This document shows positions 9,596 to 17,878 of a stretch of DNA of 33,569 bases, piece by piece. The first letter of the stretch is position 1. Every line of letters starts with the position of its first letter. A program made the position numbers and the translations under genes. The stretch is from Comamonas odontotermitis (GTDB taxonomy: Bacteria; Pseudomonadota; Gammaproteobacteria; Burkholderiales; Burkholderiaceae_C). The stretch covers positions 1-33,569 of the forward strand of contig NZ_JACHKZ010000039.1 in assembly GCF_014207855.1 (NCBI RefSeq), written 5' to 3'. The notes under the pieces were generated by a model. That model searched no databases. It was not told the DNA's origin and was given only the letters and a program-made list of their open reading frames with translations.

Positions 9596-10972
9596 CTATG
9601 CCTTTGCTGCAGCCAGCAGACTGCGGCCCAGCCAGTCCTGCGCATCGCGCACGCCCGGCAGCACGTAAAAGAAGCCGCCGCCAATGGGTTTGATGTATTC
9701 CTCCAGCGGCTCGCCATCCAACCGCTTCTGGACGGTGACAAAGCCCTTGTCCAGATCAGCCTGGTAGCAGATGAAGAGCAGGCCCATCTCCAGCTGGCCG
9801 GATTTGGTGACGCCATTGGAGTAATTGAACGGACGTCGCAGGATGAGGTTGGCCTCGCTGCCATGGCCGCGGGGGTTGGCAAGGCGGATGTGCGCATCCA
9901 GCCGGGTTTTGCTGCCCTCCTGGTCGGCGGTGTAATCGGGTATATCGTGCTCGGTTTTGTCGCGCGCATCGAGCGGTGCGCCGCTGTTTTTGTCGCGGCC
10001 CATGATCGCCTCCTGCTCCTGCAGCGGCGTGCGGTCCCAGCGCTCGACGAAATTGCGGATGATGCGCACCACCTGGTAGCTGCCGCCTTCGGCCCAGGCG
10101 GGCTCGTCGCTGCCAGCCTGCACCCAGACGATGCGGCGCATCAGCGCATCGTTGTCCGAATCCGGGTTGGCCGAGCCATCTCGAAAACCGAGGAAATTGC
10201 GCGCGCTCTCTGGCGCCTTGCCAGCGGCGGCAGGTATGGGCGGCACCGTCCCCTCCTGCTTCCAGCGCATCATCAGCAGATCGGGCAGGTTCTTGATGAT
10301 GTCGCGCAGCGCATGGATATTGGTGTCTGGCGTGTTGGCGCAGAACTGGATGGACAGATCGCCATGGCACAGCGCAGGCACCAGCGCATCGTTGGGATGC
10401 TGGCGCATGGGCGTCAGGTGCCTGGGCGCAAGACCCTGGAGGCCATAGCGCTTCTCAAACAGGCTGCTGCCCACGGCAACGGTCACAGTCAGCGCATCGG
10501 GCTGCACCACCGGCCCGAGGATGCCCGAGCCCGCTGGCGGCAGCCTGGGATCAACCACCGGCTGCGCGCCCCCTTCGGTCAGAAAGCGGATGCGCTCAGT
10601 GAGGGTCTTGAAAAGCCGCTCCAGATCGGCCTTGTTGTCGGCCAGCACATCAAAACTGGCCACCATGCCCGCCAACGGACGCGGCGTGACGACGCCTGCC
10701 TGGTGCAGACCATGGAACGGCACACGCTGCTGCGAAGTGGTGGTGTGCGGCGCATCGGCTACCTGCGGGTGCACTGGCGCACTCGCAGGAGCCTGGGCCG
10801 CGACCTGGCGCGCCGGCATGCCTGCCAGCACACCCGCCCCAACCACGCCTGCAGCCTCGCCCAGCCAGCGGCGACGGCTGCTGGTCGCCGCGGATGCCCT
10901 ATCGCGGGCATCGGCAGCAGTTGCACCCTCAGCGCTTGACTGAGAATCGTTTCTGTTTTTAAAGAAAGACAT
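9596..10972 (-). CDS. efeB: EfeB, Dyp-type heme peroxidase / deferrochelatase
   Basis: A 458-residue exported heme peroxidase of the dye-decolourising (Dyp) family, EfeB subgroup, predicted to act in the periplasm on iron or heme for the Efe system. The twin-arginine signal [12 protein letters not shown] begins at 31 after an unusually long polar N-region; cleavage is probably near residue 60. The Dyp motif GxxDG is seen as GFRDG (262-266, Asp265), the proximal heme His is in [10 protein letters not shown] (His361), and the distal Arg is in LILRRPFNY (about 379). AAAGGG lies 5 bases before the ATG. It starts 38 bases after the FTR1 fusion stop, hence the same operon. Whether it takes iron from heme or oxidises ferrous iron is debated for the family. 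Confidence 0.93.
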   Translation of the reverse strand: MSFFKNRNDSQSSAEGATAADARDRASAATSSRRRWLGEAAGVVGAGVLAGMPARQVAAQAPASAPVHPQVADAPHTTTSQQRVPFHGLHQAGVVTPRPLAGMVASFDVLADNKADLERLFKTLTERIRFLTEGGAQPVVDPRLPPAGSGILGPVVQPDALTVTVAVGSSLFEKRYGLQGLAPRHLTPMRQHPNDALVPALCHGDLSIQFCANTPDTNIHALRDIIKNLPDLLMMRWKQEGTVPPIPAAAGKAPESARNFLGFRDGSANPDSDNDALMRRIVWVQAGSDEPAWAEGGSYQVVRIIRNFVERWDRTPLQEQEAIMGRDKNSGAPLDARDKTEHDIPDYTADQEGSKTRLDAHIRLANPRGHGSEANLILRRPFNYSNGVTKSGQLEMGLLFICYQADLDKGFVTVQKRLDGEPLEEYIKPIGGGFFYVLPGVRDAQDWLGRSLLAAAKA

Positions 10973-11010
10973 GGCGGCCCTTTATTTTCTCGTGTGTTAT
11001 CGGTAAAAGA

Positions 11011-13134
11011 CTATGGCTGCAGACCCAAGGCCATATTGATTTTGCCCATGCTCTGTGACGCCTGGTACAGCGCCTGCGCCAGATTCTGGCATTGCACGGG
11101 GTTGAGCAATACGCCGGGAGTGGTGGCTGCTTGCGCTTCATCGGCGGAAACGCCCTGGTCTGCCAGCAGCTGGCGCACCTTCTCCAGGCTGGCCTGCAAT
11201 TGTTGCAGCAGTGCCGGATTGGCATTGGCCAGCACCGGAGCCAGCAGTTGCTGGGTCTTGTCTGCTGCTGCCAGGCTGCCGCGTACAAACTGCAGAGCCC
11301 ACCGCCCCTCCTCGGGTGTGGTGGCCTCGCCCGGAATCAAGGTGGACGCGCGCTCCAGCGCCTTGGCGCTGTTGGTGGCAAGGTTTTGCGGTTGCAGGGT
11401 GGCGTCGCCCAGACGTTGGGCCAGCTGCTCCACATCCTGCTGCAGGCTGGTGATGAGCGGCAGCAATTGCTCTGCGCCCTCTGCGGCTTTCAGGCCGACT
11501 GCAATGCGGTGCAGACCCACAAAAGCAGGGTCCTTGTCGCGCAATGCGAAATCGGCGGCGCGCGCATCAATGCGGGCATTGAGGTCGCCAAATTGCGCGG
11601 CCAATGGCACCAGCTTCTGGTACTGACCGCGTGCCAGGGCCACCAGTTGCAGGGCATCGGCCGGATAGCCGTCGGCGGGCGCCTGCTGCGCGGCATCGCC
11701 AGCCGGCTGCAGGCGCTGCGGCAGTGCCTGCAGCATATCCTGCAGGCTGGCCACCTCGGTCAACAAGTACACCTGGTACTCGGCCAGCGCACCAATGAAG
11801 GCCGTCACCGGCGGCTTGGCAGCTTCGGCCTTGAAAGCGTCCGATGGGGTGACAGTCAAGGTGCCGCGTGGTGCGTTGAGCAAACCGCAGGTCATCTGGT
11901 ACTGGCCCGGCGCGAGGCGCGCCGTCAGCGTCTGCGACAGGCCCGGCAGAATGTTCTCGCGCTCTTCGAGCACCATCACGCCGTCCAGAATCTCCCACTC
12001 CAGCGCGCGCTCGCCCTTGTTGACGATGCGAAACTGCACCTTGCCCGCAGGCACGCTGACGGCATTGGGCGTACACCTACCCTGGCTGATTTCAATGGTG
12101 ACCTGGGGCACATCGGCAGCCGCTGCGGCAGCAGGCGAGCCGTCGCCGCCCGGCTTGGCTGCAGACTGCGAGGAAACTGCCGCCTGCCAGAAAGCCGCAG
12201 CGCCCAGTACCAGCACGAGCACGCTGCCCAGTACCACGCCACCCAGCGAAGCTGGCTGCGTGGCGCTGGCGTGCGGCGTGCTTTGTGTTGCCAGATCTGC
12301 CGCGGGCACACTTGGTTTTACAGCGGGAACAGCTTGGGCCGGCCAGAAAAACATCGCCAGCGTGACCACAAGATACGCAGCCCACGCCAGCACCTCGCCC
12401 TGCACGGGTGCATGCATATAGCCCAGCAAGCCGCCAAGCACCACGCCCAGCGCGCTGTCTTCCGGCAATACCGCACTGCTGTCAAACACCACTTGCTGCA
12501 AATGGTTCCACACCCCTGCTTCGTGCAGGCGGCGCACGGCGCCTGCCAGCAGGCCTGCGGCCACCAGCAGGATGAAAACGCCGGTATAGCGGAAAAACTG
12601 GCGCATGTTGATGCGCACCCCACCCTTGTACAGGCCCACGCCCAACAGGATGGACAGCGCGATACCAGCGAGCGCGCCCACCGCCGCCCCCCAACCCGTA
12701 CTTTGCTGAAAGATGGCCAGCAGGAAGAAGACGGATTCCAGCCCCTCACGCGCCACCGCAAGGAACACCATGCCGATCAGCGCCCAGCTGGCGCTGCCAG
12801 AGGTGGAGAGCGCCTTGTCCACCGAGGCTTGCAACTCGCTCTTGATGGAGCGCGCGGCCTTGCGCATCCAGAACACCATGCCTGTCAGCATGCCCACGGC
12901 AATGAAGCCCACCACGGCCTCGAACAGCTCCTGCTGCTTCTGCGGAAACTCTGCGGCCATCCACTGCAGGCCAGCCCCCGCAAACAGCGACAGGCCCAGC
13001 GCAAAGAAGACCCCCGCCCATACGGCAGGCATCAACGCGGCGCGGTCCGTATGGCGAAGGAAACTGGCAATGATGCCAACGATCAGCGCGGCTTCGATGC
13101 CCTCGCGCAGCATGATCAAAAACGGAACCAGCAT
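11011..13134 (-). CDS. efeU: FTR1 iron permease fused to EfeO cupredoxin and degenerate imelysin domain
   Basis: A 707-residue membrane protein joining EfeU and EfeO. Residues 1-265 are an FTR1 permease with about seven membrane segments and both iron-binding motifs, REGIE (10-14) and REGLE (129-133). After a Pro/Ala linker and another membrane segment (about 297-318) comes an EfeO-type cupredoxin domain (about 342-430) with conserved Cys354, ALEWEIL (377-383), ERENILPG (391-398) and the Cys in QMTCGLL (416). Residues 433-707 resemble an M75 imelysin domain, but its HxxE motif reads HRIA (542-545), so the metal-binding Glu is lost. The ATG at 13134 gives the standard permease N-terminus; the upstream in-frame extension overlaps repeat DNA. 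First gene of the operon with efeB and efeO. Confidence 0.9.
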   Translation of the reverse strand: MLVPFLIMLREGIEAALIVGIIASFLRHTDRAALMPAVWAGVFFALGLSLFAGAGLQWMAAEFPQKQQELFEAVVGFIAVGMLTGMVFWMRKAARSIKSELQASVDKALSTSGSASWALIGMVFLAVAREGLESVFFLLAIFQQSTGWGAAVGALAGIALSILLGVGLYKGGVRINMRQFFRYTGVFILLVAAGLLAGAVRRLHEAGVWNHLQQVVFDSSAVLPEDSALGVVLGGLLGYMHAPVQGEVLAWAAYLVVTLAMFFWPAQAVPAVKPSVPAADLATQSTPHASATQPASLGGVVLGSVLVLVLGAAAFWQAAVSSQSAAKPGGDGSPAAAAAADVPQVTIEISQGRCTPNAVSVPAGKVQFRIVNKGERALEWEILDGVMVLEERENILPGLSQTLTARLAPGQYQMTCGLLNAPRGTLTVTPSDAFKAEAAKPPVTAFIGALAEYQVYLLTEVASLQDMLQALPQRLQPAGDAAQQAPADGYPADALQLVALARGQYQKLVPLAAQFGDLNARIDARAADFALRDKDPAFVGLHRIAVGLKAAEGAEQLLPLITSLQQDVEQLAQRLGDATLQPQNLATNSAKALERASTLIPGEATTPEEGRWALQFVRGSLAAADKTQQLLAPVLANANPALLQQLQASLEKVRQLLADQGVSADEAQAATTPGVLLNPVQCQNLAQALYQASQSMGKINMALGLQP

Positions 13135-13228
13135 GATTGTTATGGCGGAACCGCCTCGCGCCCGGCATGCCCGAGGCGCAACGGCGGCCCATGTCTTTCT
13201 ACGGTCTATGTGGTGCAGCGCGGCTGGC

Positions 13229-13282
13229 CCCTTGTATGCCAAAGAGCCGCTGAGCATTACCCGTGCGCGAAGGCATACAAGG
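13229..13282. repeat. 11-base inverted repeat in the efe leader
   Basis: CCTTGTATGCC at 13229-13239 is perfectly complementary to GGCATACAAGG at 13272-13282, with a 32-base spacer. It lies about 95 bases upstream of the FTR1 fusion start, on its leader side. It could be a leader stem-loop or a relic of the neighbouring repeat element. It does not resemble a Fur box. Confidence 0.5.
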
Positions 13283-13308
13283 CGCTGTCCCTGCAACTCC
13301 AAGAGCCG

Positions 13309-13523
13309 CTAACACAACCCAGCAAATCGTAGATTTGCGATTGATACGAGGCGCCGGGCCACGTCAGGCCGGGCCGCGTCAGGCCGGGCCGCGTCAGGCC
13401 GGGCCGCGTCAGGCCGGGCCGCACCAGGCAAAGCCGCAGGCAGTACAGGCGTACGACAAAGCCTGGCGCTCCCAGCTAGGCGCCCCCAGCTAGGCGCCCC
13501 CAGCTAGGCGCTCCCAACCAAGC
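13309..13523 (+). repeat. repeat element copy A: palindromic head plus two tandem arrays
   Basis: The head block at 13309-13344 contains the palindrome GCAAATC-GTA-GATTTGC (13322-13338) and matches 34 of 36 bases of the reverse complement of 33446-33481. It is followed by four perfect copies of the 15-mer GTCAGGCCGGGCCGC (13363-13422) plus a degraded fifth, then three copies of the 14-mer CCCAGCTAGGCGC(C/T) (13471-13512) and a degraded fourth to 13523. No protein is coded. The copies are contiguous with no unique spacers, so this is a minisatellite, not a CRISPR array. Confidence 0.75.
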
Positions 13524-13823
13524 AACGACGTATCAAGGGTTGTGTCAGCGGGTCTAAATCGGGATGATTCTCACCCACTGCAATTGGCGCACATATTACG
13601 ACCAAAATGTGCCGCCCCCGACAACCTGCGCCTCCAGACAGGAAGCCAGCAGGGTTGTTACATGCAAATCATCCTTGCCGCACCCATTGCAAAAGCGCAG
13701 ACCGCTCTCAAAAACGGAGCGTTTATTACACATCGCCATCAGCATTCCCGGGACAGCCCGGCAGCTTGCAGCCGCTTATGATGCGTCTCAGTGCAACAAG
13801 AATGCGTTCTAAGGAGATTTGCC

Positions 13824-14408
13824 ATGGCGTCCAAACCCCGCTACCCCCTGCCCGATCTCAACACCCTGCCGCCAGATATCCAGGAGCGAATCCTGCAGGT
13901 GCAGGAAAAGGCAGGTTTCATCCCCAACGTGTTCCTCGCCTTTGCCCGCCGCCCTGCAGAATGGCGCGCGTTTTTTGCATACCACGACGCCTTGATGGAG
14001 CGCGAGGACAGCTCTCTGACCAAGGCCGAGCGCGAGATGATCGTGACGGTGACCAGCGCGCACAACGAATGTCTGTACTGCGTGGTGGCCCATGGCGCGC
14101 TCGTGCGCATTTACGAAAAGGCGCCGCTCCTGGCCGACCAGCTGGCCGTCAACTACCGCAAGGCCGACATCAGCCCCCGCCAGCGCGCCATGCTGGATTT
14201 TGCAATGAAGGTTTGCACCCGTTCGCAGGAAATCAACGACGCCGATTTCGACGCGCTGCACCCGCACGGCTTTGATGACGAGGATATCTGGGACATTGCG
14301 GCCATCACCGCGTTTTTCGGCCTCTCGAACCGCATGGCCAGTTTTGCGGGCATGCAACCCAATGAGGCGTTCTACCTGATGGGGCGTGTGCCGAGAGTCA
14401 AGAACTAA
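13824..14408 (+). CDS. AhpD-like / carboxymuconolactone decarboxylase-fold peroxidase-related protein
   Basis: A 194-residue cytoplasmic protein of the peroxidase-related branch of the AhpD/CMD family. The family core has the redox motif ExCxxC...H, seen as ECLYCVVAH (Glu82, Cys83, Cys86, His90), and the upstream helix KAEREMIVTVTSAHN. The N-terminal part (PPDIQERILQVQEKAGFIPN) is the usual extension of this subgroup. Members probably reduce peroxides or thiols, but substrates are rarely known. The start at 13824 follows AAGGAG by 7 bases; the upstream in-frame ATG at 13791 lacks such a site. It stands alone, convergent with hipA across 72 bases. Confidence 0.85.
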   Translation: MASKPRYPLPDLNTLPPDIQERILQVQEKAGFIPNVFLAFARRPAEWRAFFAYHDALMEREDSSLTKAEREMIVTVTSAHNECLYCVVAHGALVRIYEKAPLLADQLAVNYRKADISPRQRAMLDFAMKVCTRSQEINDADFDALHPHGFDDEDIWDIAAITAFFGLSNRMASFAGMQPNEAFYLMGRVPRVKN

Positions 14409-14480
14409 GGCAAAAAGCTGGAAGCAAAGGGTTGAACAGACCTGCAACCACCGCTTGCAGCCATCACCGCGCTCCCCTGC

Positions 14481-15794
14481 TCAGGCCATGGCCAGCTTCA
14501 CACCGCCGCGCAGGCGCTCTTCTACCGCCTCGCGCATGGAAGCCGGTGCATCGGCGAGCAAGGCGGGCCACTGCGCCTGCGCCCGGCGCACCACGTCCTT
14601 GAGCAGCGCCACATGGCGCGACGCGCGCAGCAGGCCCGCAGCTTTGACCAGCGCCTCCACATCGTCCCAGCTCAAGGCACGCATGGAGGCATCAATTGCC
14701 TTGTTCACCGCGTACTGCTGTGGCGGCGAGCCCGGAAAAAAGGCTGCAACGCATACACAGTCATAGACGGGTGCCAGGCGCGACTGGCGGGCATCGGGGT
14801 AGATGAGCGCCCAGTTCTTCAGGTGCGCGTCGGTATTGCCCATCAGAATGGCGGCGATGGTGCGCGCCAGAAACTCGCGCGTGTCGGCCACGGGCTCGGG
14901 GCTCAGGCGGTCAAGCACGCGCAGCATCGTGGGCCAGTCCTGCTGCAGGCCCTTGCCATATTTGTGGCGCGGCGCGTAGCCCAGCGCCTGGTTGAACTCT
15001 TCCATGTGCACGCGGCTGCCATCGGGCAGGTGGTCAAAGCGCTGCACGGCCAGAATCTCGTCAAACGGCACATGTTCGGGCAGATCGGCTTGCGCGCGGG
15101 TGATGACCTGGGCATCTGCCGTGGTCAAACCCAGCGCCTGGCACAGGCGGTAGCAGCTGTATTCGTTGGCCACCAGATCGGGATGCGCCGTGCTGGGAAG
15201 CTTGAGGATGACGCTGCCCGCCGCGCCCTTGCGGTGCACGGTGTAGCGGCGGCCGTCCTGTACCGCACTGAACTTGGTGACGATGCCGGGCAGCGACGCC
15301 GCATCGGCCACCGGAAACTCCACAAATCCGGGCTCCAGCACATCGAGCCCCTGCGTGGTGTGCCAGTGCCGCACCACATCAGGAATGGCTTCGCCCTGTG
15401 GCACGGGCTCCACCTCCAGCGCTCCCATCAGGTCATGCCCAGCGGCGGCCAGCAGCTCGAACTCATCATCGGGCGAGCAGCCGCGCTCGGCGGCCAGGCG
15501 TTCGCGGTTGTGACCCTCGGGCAGCAAGTTCTGAAAGTACACGGGCCAGCGCCCATCCGTGCGCACCAGGCGCGCATCGCGGGCGGATGAGAGGATGGCT
15601 CGGGTATCGGCCTCGCTGCCGCCCAGATAGCTCAGTGACAAGGTGGGGCGCTGCGCATCGGCGATGTAATCGGCCTCGAACGAGACGCGCAGCACATCGC
15701 CGTACTGCGATAGGTAACCGACTGCGCGGCGCCCGCCTCCCATGGCCACAGGCTGGTGCATGTACAGGCGCAGGTAGCGGATGGAAGTGGACAT
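14481..15794 (-). CDS. hipA: HipA-type serine/threonine kinase toxin
   Basis: A 437-residue HipA-family kinase, the toxin of a type II toxin-antitoxin pair; the E. coli homologue phosphorylates glutamyl-tRNA synthetase and causes growth arrest and persistence. The N-terminal subdomain includes VYFQNLLPEG (85-94). The kinase has the glycine-rich region SLPGIVTKFSAV (167-178), ATP-binding Lys in VILKLP (Lys198), catalytic loop MGNTDAHLKNW (318-328, Asp322) and metal-binding Asp in APVYD (Asp345). All catalytic residues seem intact. The open frame extends far upstream through hipB in another frame; ATG 15794 is chosen because it starts the family N-terminus 19 bases after the hipB stop. Target in this organism is unknown. 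Confidence 0.92.
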   Translation of the reverse strand: MSTSIRYLRLYMHQPVAMGGGRRAVGYLSQYGDVLRVSFEADYIADAQRPTLSLSYLGGSEADTRAILSSARDARLVRTDGRWPVYFQNLLPEGHNRERLAAERGCSPDDEFELLAAAGHDLMGALEVEPVPQGEAIPDVVRHWHTTQGLDVLEPGFVEFPVADAASLPGIVTKFSAVQDGRRYTVHRKGAAGSVILKLPSTAHPDLVANEYSCYRLCQALGLTTADAQVITRAQADLPEHVPFDEILAVQRFDHLPDGSRVHMEEFNQALGYAPRHKYGKGLQQDWPTMLRVLDRLSPEPVADTREFLARTIAAILMGNTDAHLKNWALIYPDARQSRLAPVYDCVCVAAFFPGSPPQQYAVNKAIDASMRALSWDDVEALVKAAGLLRASRHVALLKDVVRRAQAQWPALLADAPASMREAVEERLRGGVKLAMA

Positions 15795-15813
15795 GGCGAT
15801 ACGCGGGCGTTGG

Positions 15814-16152
15814 TCAGCGTGCCTTTGCCGGATTGGCCGGGCCTCTTGGCTCGGCGGCGATGCTCTCCACCACCGAAGGCGGCGCGTCGGCCCCTGCCGG
15901 CTGGCCCAGGAACTTGCCGCCCGACTGGATGAAGGCCTGTAGCGCAGGTACCAGATCGGCCGGCACGGCCACCAGCTGCATGCCCAGCACGCGCGCCATC
16001 TCGGCCACGGTGGAGTAGCGCGGGTCCACATCGCCGGTTTCGGTGCGCTGCACGGCCATGCGAGACAAGCCTGCACGCTCGGCCAACTGGGCCTGGGTGA
16101 TGTTCTGGGCCTTGCGGCTGGCCGCCAAGGAATCAATCAATGCATCCGTCAT
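15814..16152 (-). CDS. hipB: HipB-type XRE antitoxin / operon repressor
   Basis: A 112-residue DNA-binding protein with an XRE/Cro helix-turn-helix at about residues 7-62 (ITQAQLAERAGLSRMAVQR, then VAEMARVLGMQLVAVPADL). It should bind HipA, neutralise it and repress the operon. The C-terminal 40 residues are Pro/Ala-rich and probably flexible. The ATG at 16152 has no clear ribosome binding site and lies 10 bases from the symmetric operator at 16163-16188, so the transcript leader is short. The stop is 19 bases before the hipA start, the usual antitoxin-first order. Confidence 0.9.
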   Translation of the reverse strand: MTDALIDSLAASRKAQNITQAQLAERAGLSRMAVQRTETGDVDPRYSTVAEMARVLGMQLVAVPADLVPALQAFIQSGGKFLGQPAGADAPPSVVESIAAEPRGPANPAKAR

Positions 16153-16162
16153 GCATCACATC

Positions 16163-16188
16163 ATACTCTTTTTCATAAAAATGAGTAT
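16163..16188 (-). promoter_or_regulatory. hipBA operator, near-perfect 26-base palindrome
   Basis: ATACTC (16163-16168) mirrors GAGTAT (16183-16188), and the interior is also mostly symmetric, giving 22 of 26 self-complementary positions. On the minus strand it overlaps the -10-like sequences TATACT and TATGAT just upstream of hipB. HipB dimers bind inverted repeats over their own promoter in known systems, so autoregulation is the natural reading. The surrounding 16153-16290 is markedly AT-rich. Confidence 0.65.
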
Positions 16189-16301
16189 AAAAGTATTCAT
16201 TTCAGCACCACATCAGCGAAAGAAAAAGACACCTATAGAGATCATTTCTCCAAAAAAGATCACTACAGATATCTTTTATGTGATTTGAAGCACTGCGCCC
16301 C

Positions 16302-17192
16302 TCAAGCTACCCACACGCAAGCCGCAAAGCGGCCCGAGCCGCCTTGCACACCGGGCACGCCATCGCGGCGGTGCGAAAAGAACCGCTCCGGATTGCGCAC
16401 CGTGCACCATGCAGGGCTGCTGTCGTTGCCGTAGAGCTGGGTGATGCCCTGGCGCTGCAGGCGGTGGCGGGCCAGTGCGCTCAGATCCGCCTGGAACTTG
16501 TCCGGCTTGCCAGCCGCAAAGAAGGCCGCAGCGCTGGCATCATGCTCCACAAAGGCTGCCTGCACTTCCGGGCCCACCTCGAATTCAGGCTGGCTGATGC
16601 AGGGGCCCAGCCATGCCAGCGTCTGCGCGGCAATGTCTGCATGGCTCATATCCTCGCCCAGGTGCTTGCGCACCAGTTCGGCATAGGCGGCAAAACAGGT
16701 TTCCAGCACCCCGACACCGCCCTGGCCGACGAGCCCCCGCCACCCCGCATGCGCCGCGCCCACCACGGGCAGATTGGCGTGCGAGAAGATCACCGGCAGG
16801 CAATCGGCAGCCATCACTGCGCAACCCATGCCAGGGGTGTCGCTCACACTGGCATCGGCATCCTGCCCGCTGGTGGCGCACTGGTCGATGTATTTCACAT
16901 CGGTACCGTGCACCTGGCGCACAAATACCGGCTGGCTGGGCGATGCGGCAGTGACGGCACCGCCCGCTATGCCTTTCGAGGCATTTTGGGCTTCAAGCGA
17001 CCGCATGGCTTGCGCAAGAAGCGCTCTATTCTGCAGCACATGCGTGGCCTCATCACCCACATTCAGGCTGAGGTTGGTGGTGCCAAAGAGCCCGGTGCTG
17101 GACCCGCCCTTGCGGGTGGTGCACAAGGCATGCACGCGAGCGGGCGCAGGCCAATCGGGAACGATCCAGTCTTGGGGGAAGGCGTTATCCAT
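16302..17192 (-). CDS. pgeF: laccase-domain (YfiH/PgeF) purine nucleoside phosphorylase-type protein
   Basis: A 296-residue member of the YfiH/DUF152 family, historically called polyphenol oxidase and now linked to purine nucleoside phosphorolysis and peptidoglycan-editing. Metal-site motifs are present in order: RQVHGTDV, AADCLPVIF, HAGWRGLVGQGG and GPCISQPEFEVG; the C-terminal CTVRNPERFFSHRRDG matches the family end. Two starts compete. ATG 17192 has GGAG 9 bases upstream. ATG 17207 overlaps the maiA stop (TGATG) and would add five residues by coupled translation. I favour 17192. It is co-transcribed with maiA. Confidence 0.88.
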   Translation of the reverse strand: MDNAFPQDWIVPDWPAPARVHALCTTRKGGSSTGLFGTTNLSLNVGDEATHVLQNRALLAQAMRSLEAQNASKGIAGGAVTAASPSQPVFVRQVHGTDVKYIDQCATSGQDADASVSDTPGMGCAVMAADCLPVIFSHANLPVVGAAHAGWRGLVGQGGVGVLETCFAAYAELVRKHLGEDMSHADIAAQTLAWLGPCISQPEFEVGPEVQAAFVEHDASAAAFFAAGKPDKFQADLSALARHRLQRQGITQLYGNDSSPAWCTVRNPERFFSHRRDGVPGVQGGSGRFAACVWVA

Positions 17193-17206
17193 CTTGGCGG
17201 GCTCCA

Positions 17207-17878
17207 TCACGCCTGTGCGTCCGGGCAGGCCGAAGGCTGGGCTTTCTGCACGGCATCTGTCGCCAAGGCCGCCTGGTAGGCCGCCATGGTGAGCGGCAGG
17301 CCCTGCAGATCGACGTTGAAGCGCTGCGCATTGAAGATCTGCGGCACCAGCGCGCAATCGGCCAGGGTCAGGCTATCGCCCCAGCAGAAGGTGGAAGGCG
17401 GCAGGCCCTGCGCCTTGCGCTCGGCAGCCAAGAGCGCCAGCTGGCGCTCAAAGGCCTCCAGCCCGGCGCGGCACCAGTGCTGGTACCAGGCGTTCTTCGC
17501 CTCTTCGCTCTGGCCCAGCGCGTTCTTCAGGTACCCCAGCACGCGCAGGTTATTGATGGGATGGATCTCGCAAGCCACTTGCAAGGCCAGTGCACGGATA
17601 CGGGCACGCGCCAGGGCATTGCCAGGCAGGAGCGTCGGGGTATCCGGGTAGGTCTCTTCCAGCCATTCGATGATGGCGAGCGACTGGTTGAGCCACTGGC
17701 CATCTTCGGTCTCCAGTGCGGGCACCAGCGCATCGCCCATATGGCTGGCAAATGCAGGGGCGCGGTGCTCGCCCTTGACCAGATGCACCGGCACATAGTC
17801 GTAGGGCAAGCCCTTGGCATGGAGTGCGATGCGCACGCGGTAAGACGCCGAGGAGCGGAAATAGTTGTGCAGCTTCAT
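17207..17878 (-). CDS. maiA: maleylacetoacetate (or maleylpyruvate) isomerase, zeta-class GST
   Basis: A 223-residue glutathione S-transferase of the zeta class, which isomerises the cis double bond of maleylacetoacetate or maleylpyruvate using glutathione. The thioredoxin-fold domain starts with the class motif SSASYRVRIAL (9-19), glutathione contacts are in LVPALE and NQSLAIIEWLEE, and the helical C-terminal domain contains ACEIHPINNLRVL, typical of the zeta class. ATG 17878 is the family start; no strong ribosome binding site is seen. It is divergent from a fumarylacetoacetate hydrolase-family gene, which acts on the next intermediate. Whether the pathway is homogentisate or gentisate degradation cannot be told here because the ring-cleavage dioxygenase is not in the window. 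Confidence 0.88.
   Translation of the reverse strand: MKLHNYFRSSASYRVRIALHAKGLPYDYVPVHLVKGEHRAPAFASHMGDALVPALETEDGQWLNQSLAIIEWLEETYPDTPTLLPGNALARARIRALALQVACEIHPINNLRVLGYLKNALGQSEEAKNAWYQHWCRAGLEAFERQLALLAAERKAQGLPPSTFCWGDSLTLADCALVPQIFNAQRFNVDLQGLPLTMAAYQAALATDAVQKAQPSACPDAQA

Larger units (their letters stand above)
13135..13823. other. 689-base non-coding region with repeats upstream of the efe operon
   Basis: This stretch lies between the divergent FTR1 fusion and the AhpD-like gene. It holds an 11-base inverted repeat, a direct repeat of CCAA(A)GAGCCGCT (ending at 13250 and 13310), a conserved palindromic head and two GC-rich tandem arrays. From about 13540 to 13810 the DNA is ordinary and should carry the promoter of the rightward gene; I see no convincing -35/-10 pair and no further gene. 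Open frames across the arrays merely translate the repeats. Confidence 0.6.

Noticed and set aside
13135..13320. Fur box upstream of the iron-uptake operon
   Set aside because: I looked for a GATAATGATTATCATTATC-like sequence and found nothing close.
11092..13332. 746-residue open frame on the plus strand across the FTR1 fusion
   Set aside because: Antisense shadow; the product is Gln/His/Arg-rich without family features, whereas the minus strand encodes a clear permease.
13263..13493. Small open frame with QAGPR repeats on the plus strand
   Set aside because: It only translates the 15-base tandem array; no ribosome binding site, and the array length is likely variable.
13363..13512. Possible CRISPR array
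   Set aside because: Units of 14-15 bases are directly contiguous with no spacers, and no cas genes are present; they are minisatellites.
16043..16288. 81-residue open frame on the plus strand upstream of hipB
   Set aside because: It overlaps hipB on the opposite strand and the operator; it has no domain or ribosome binding site.
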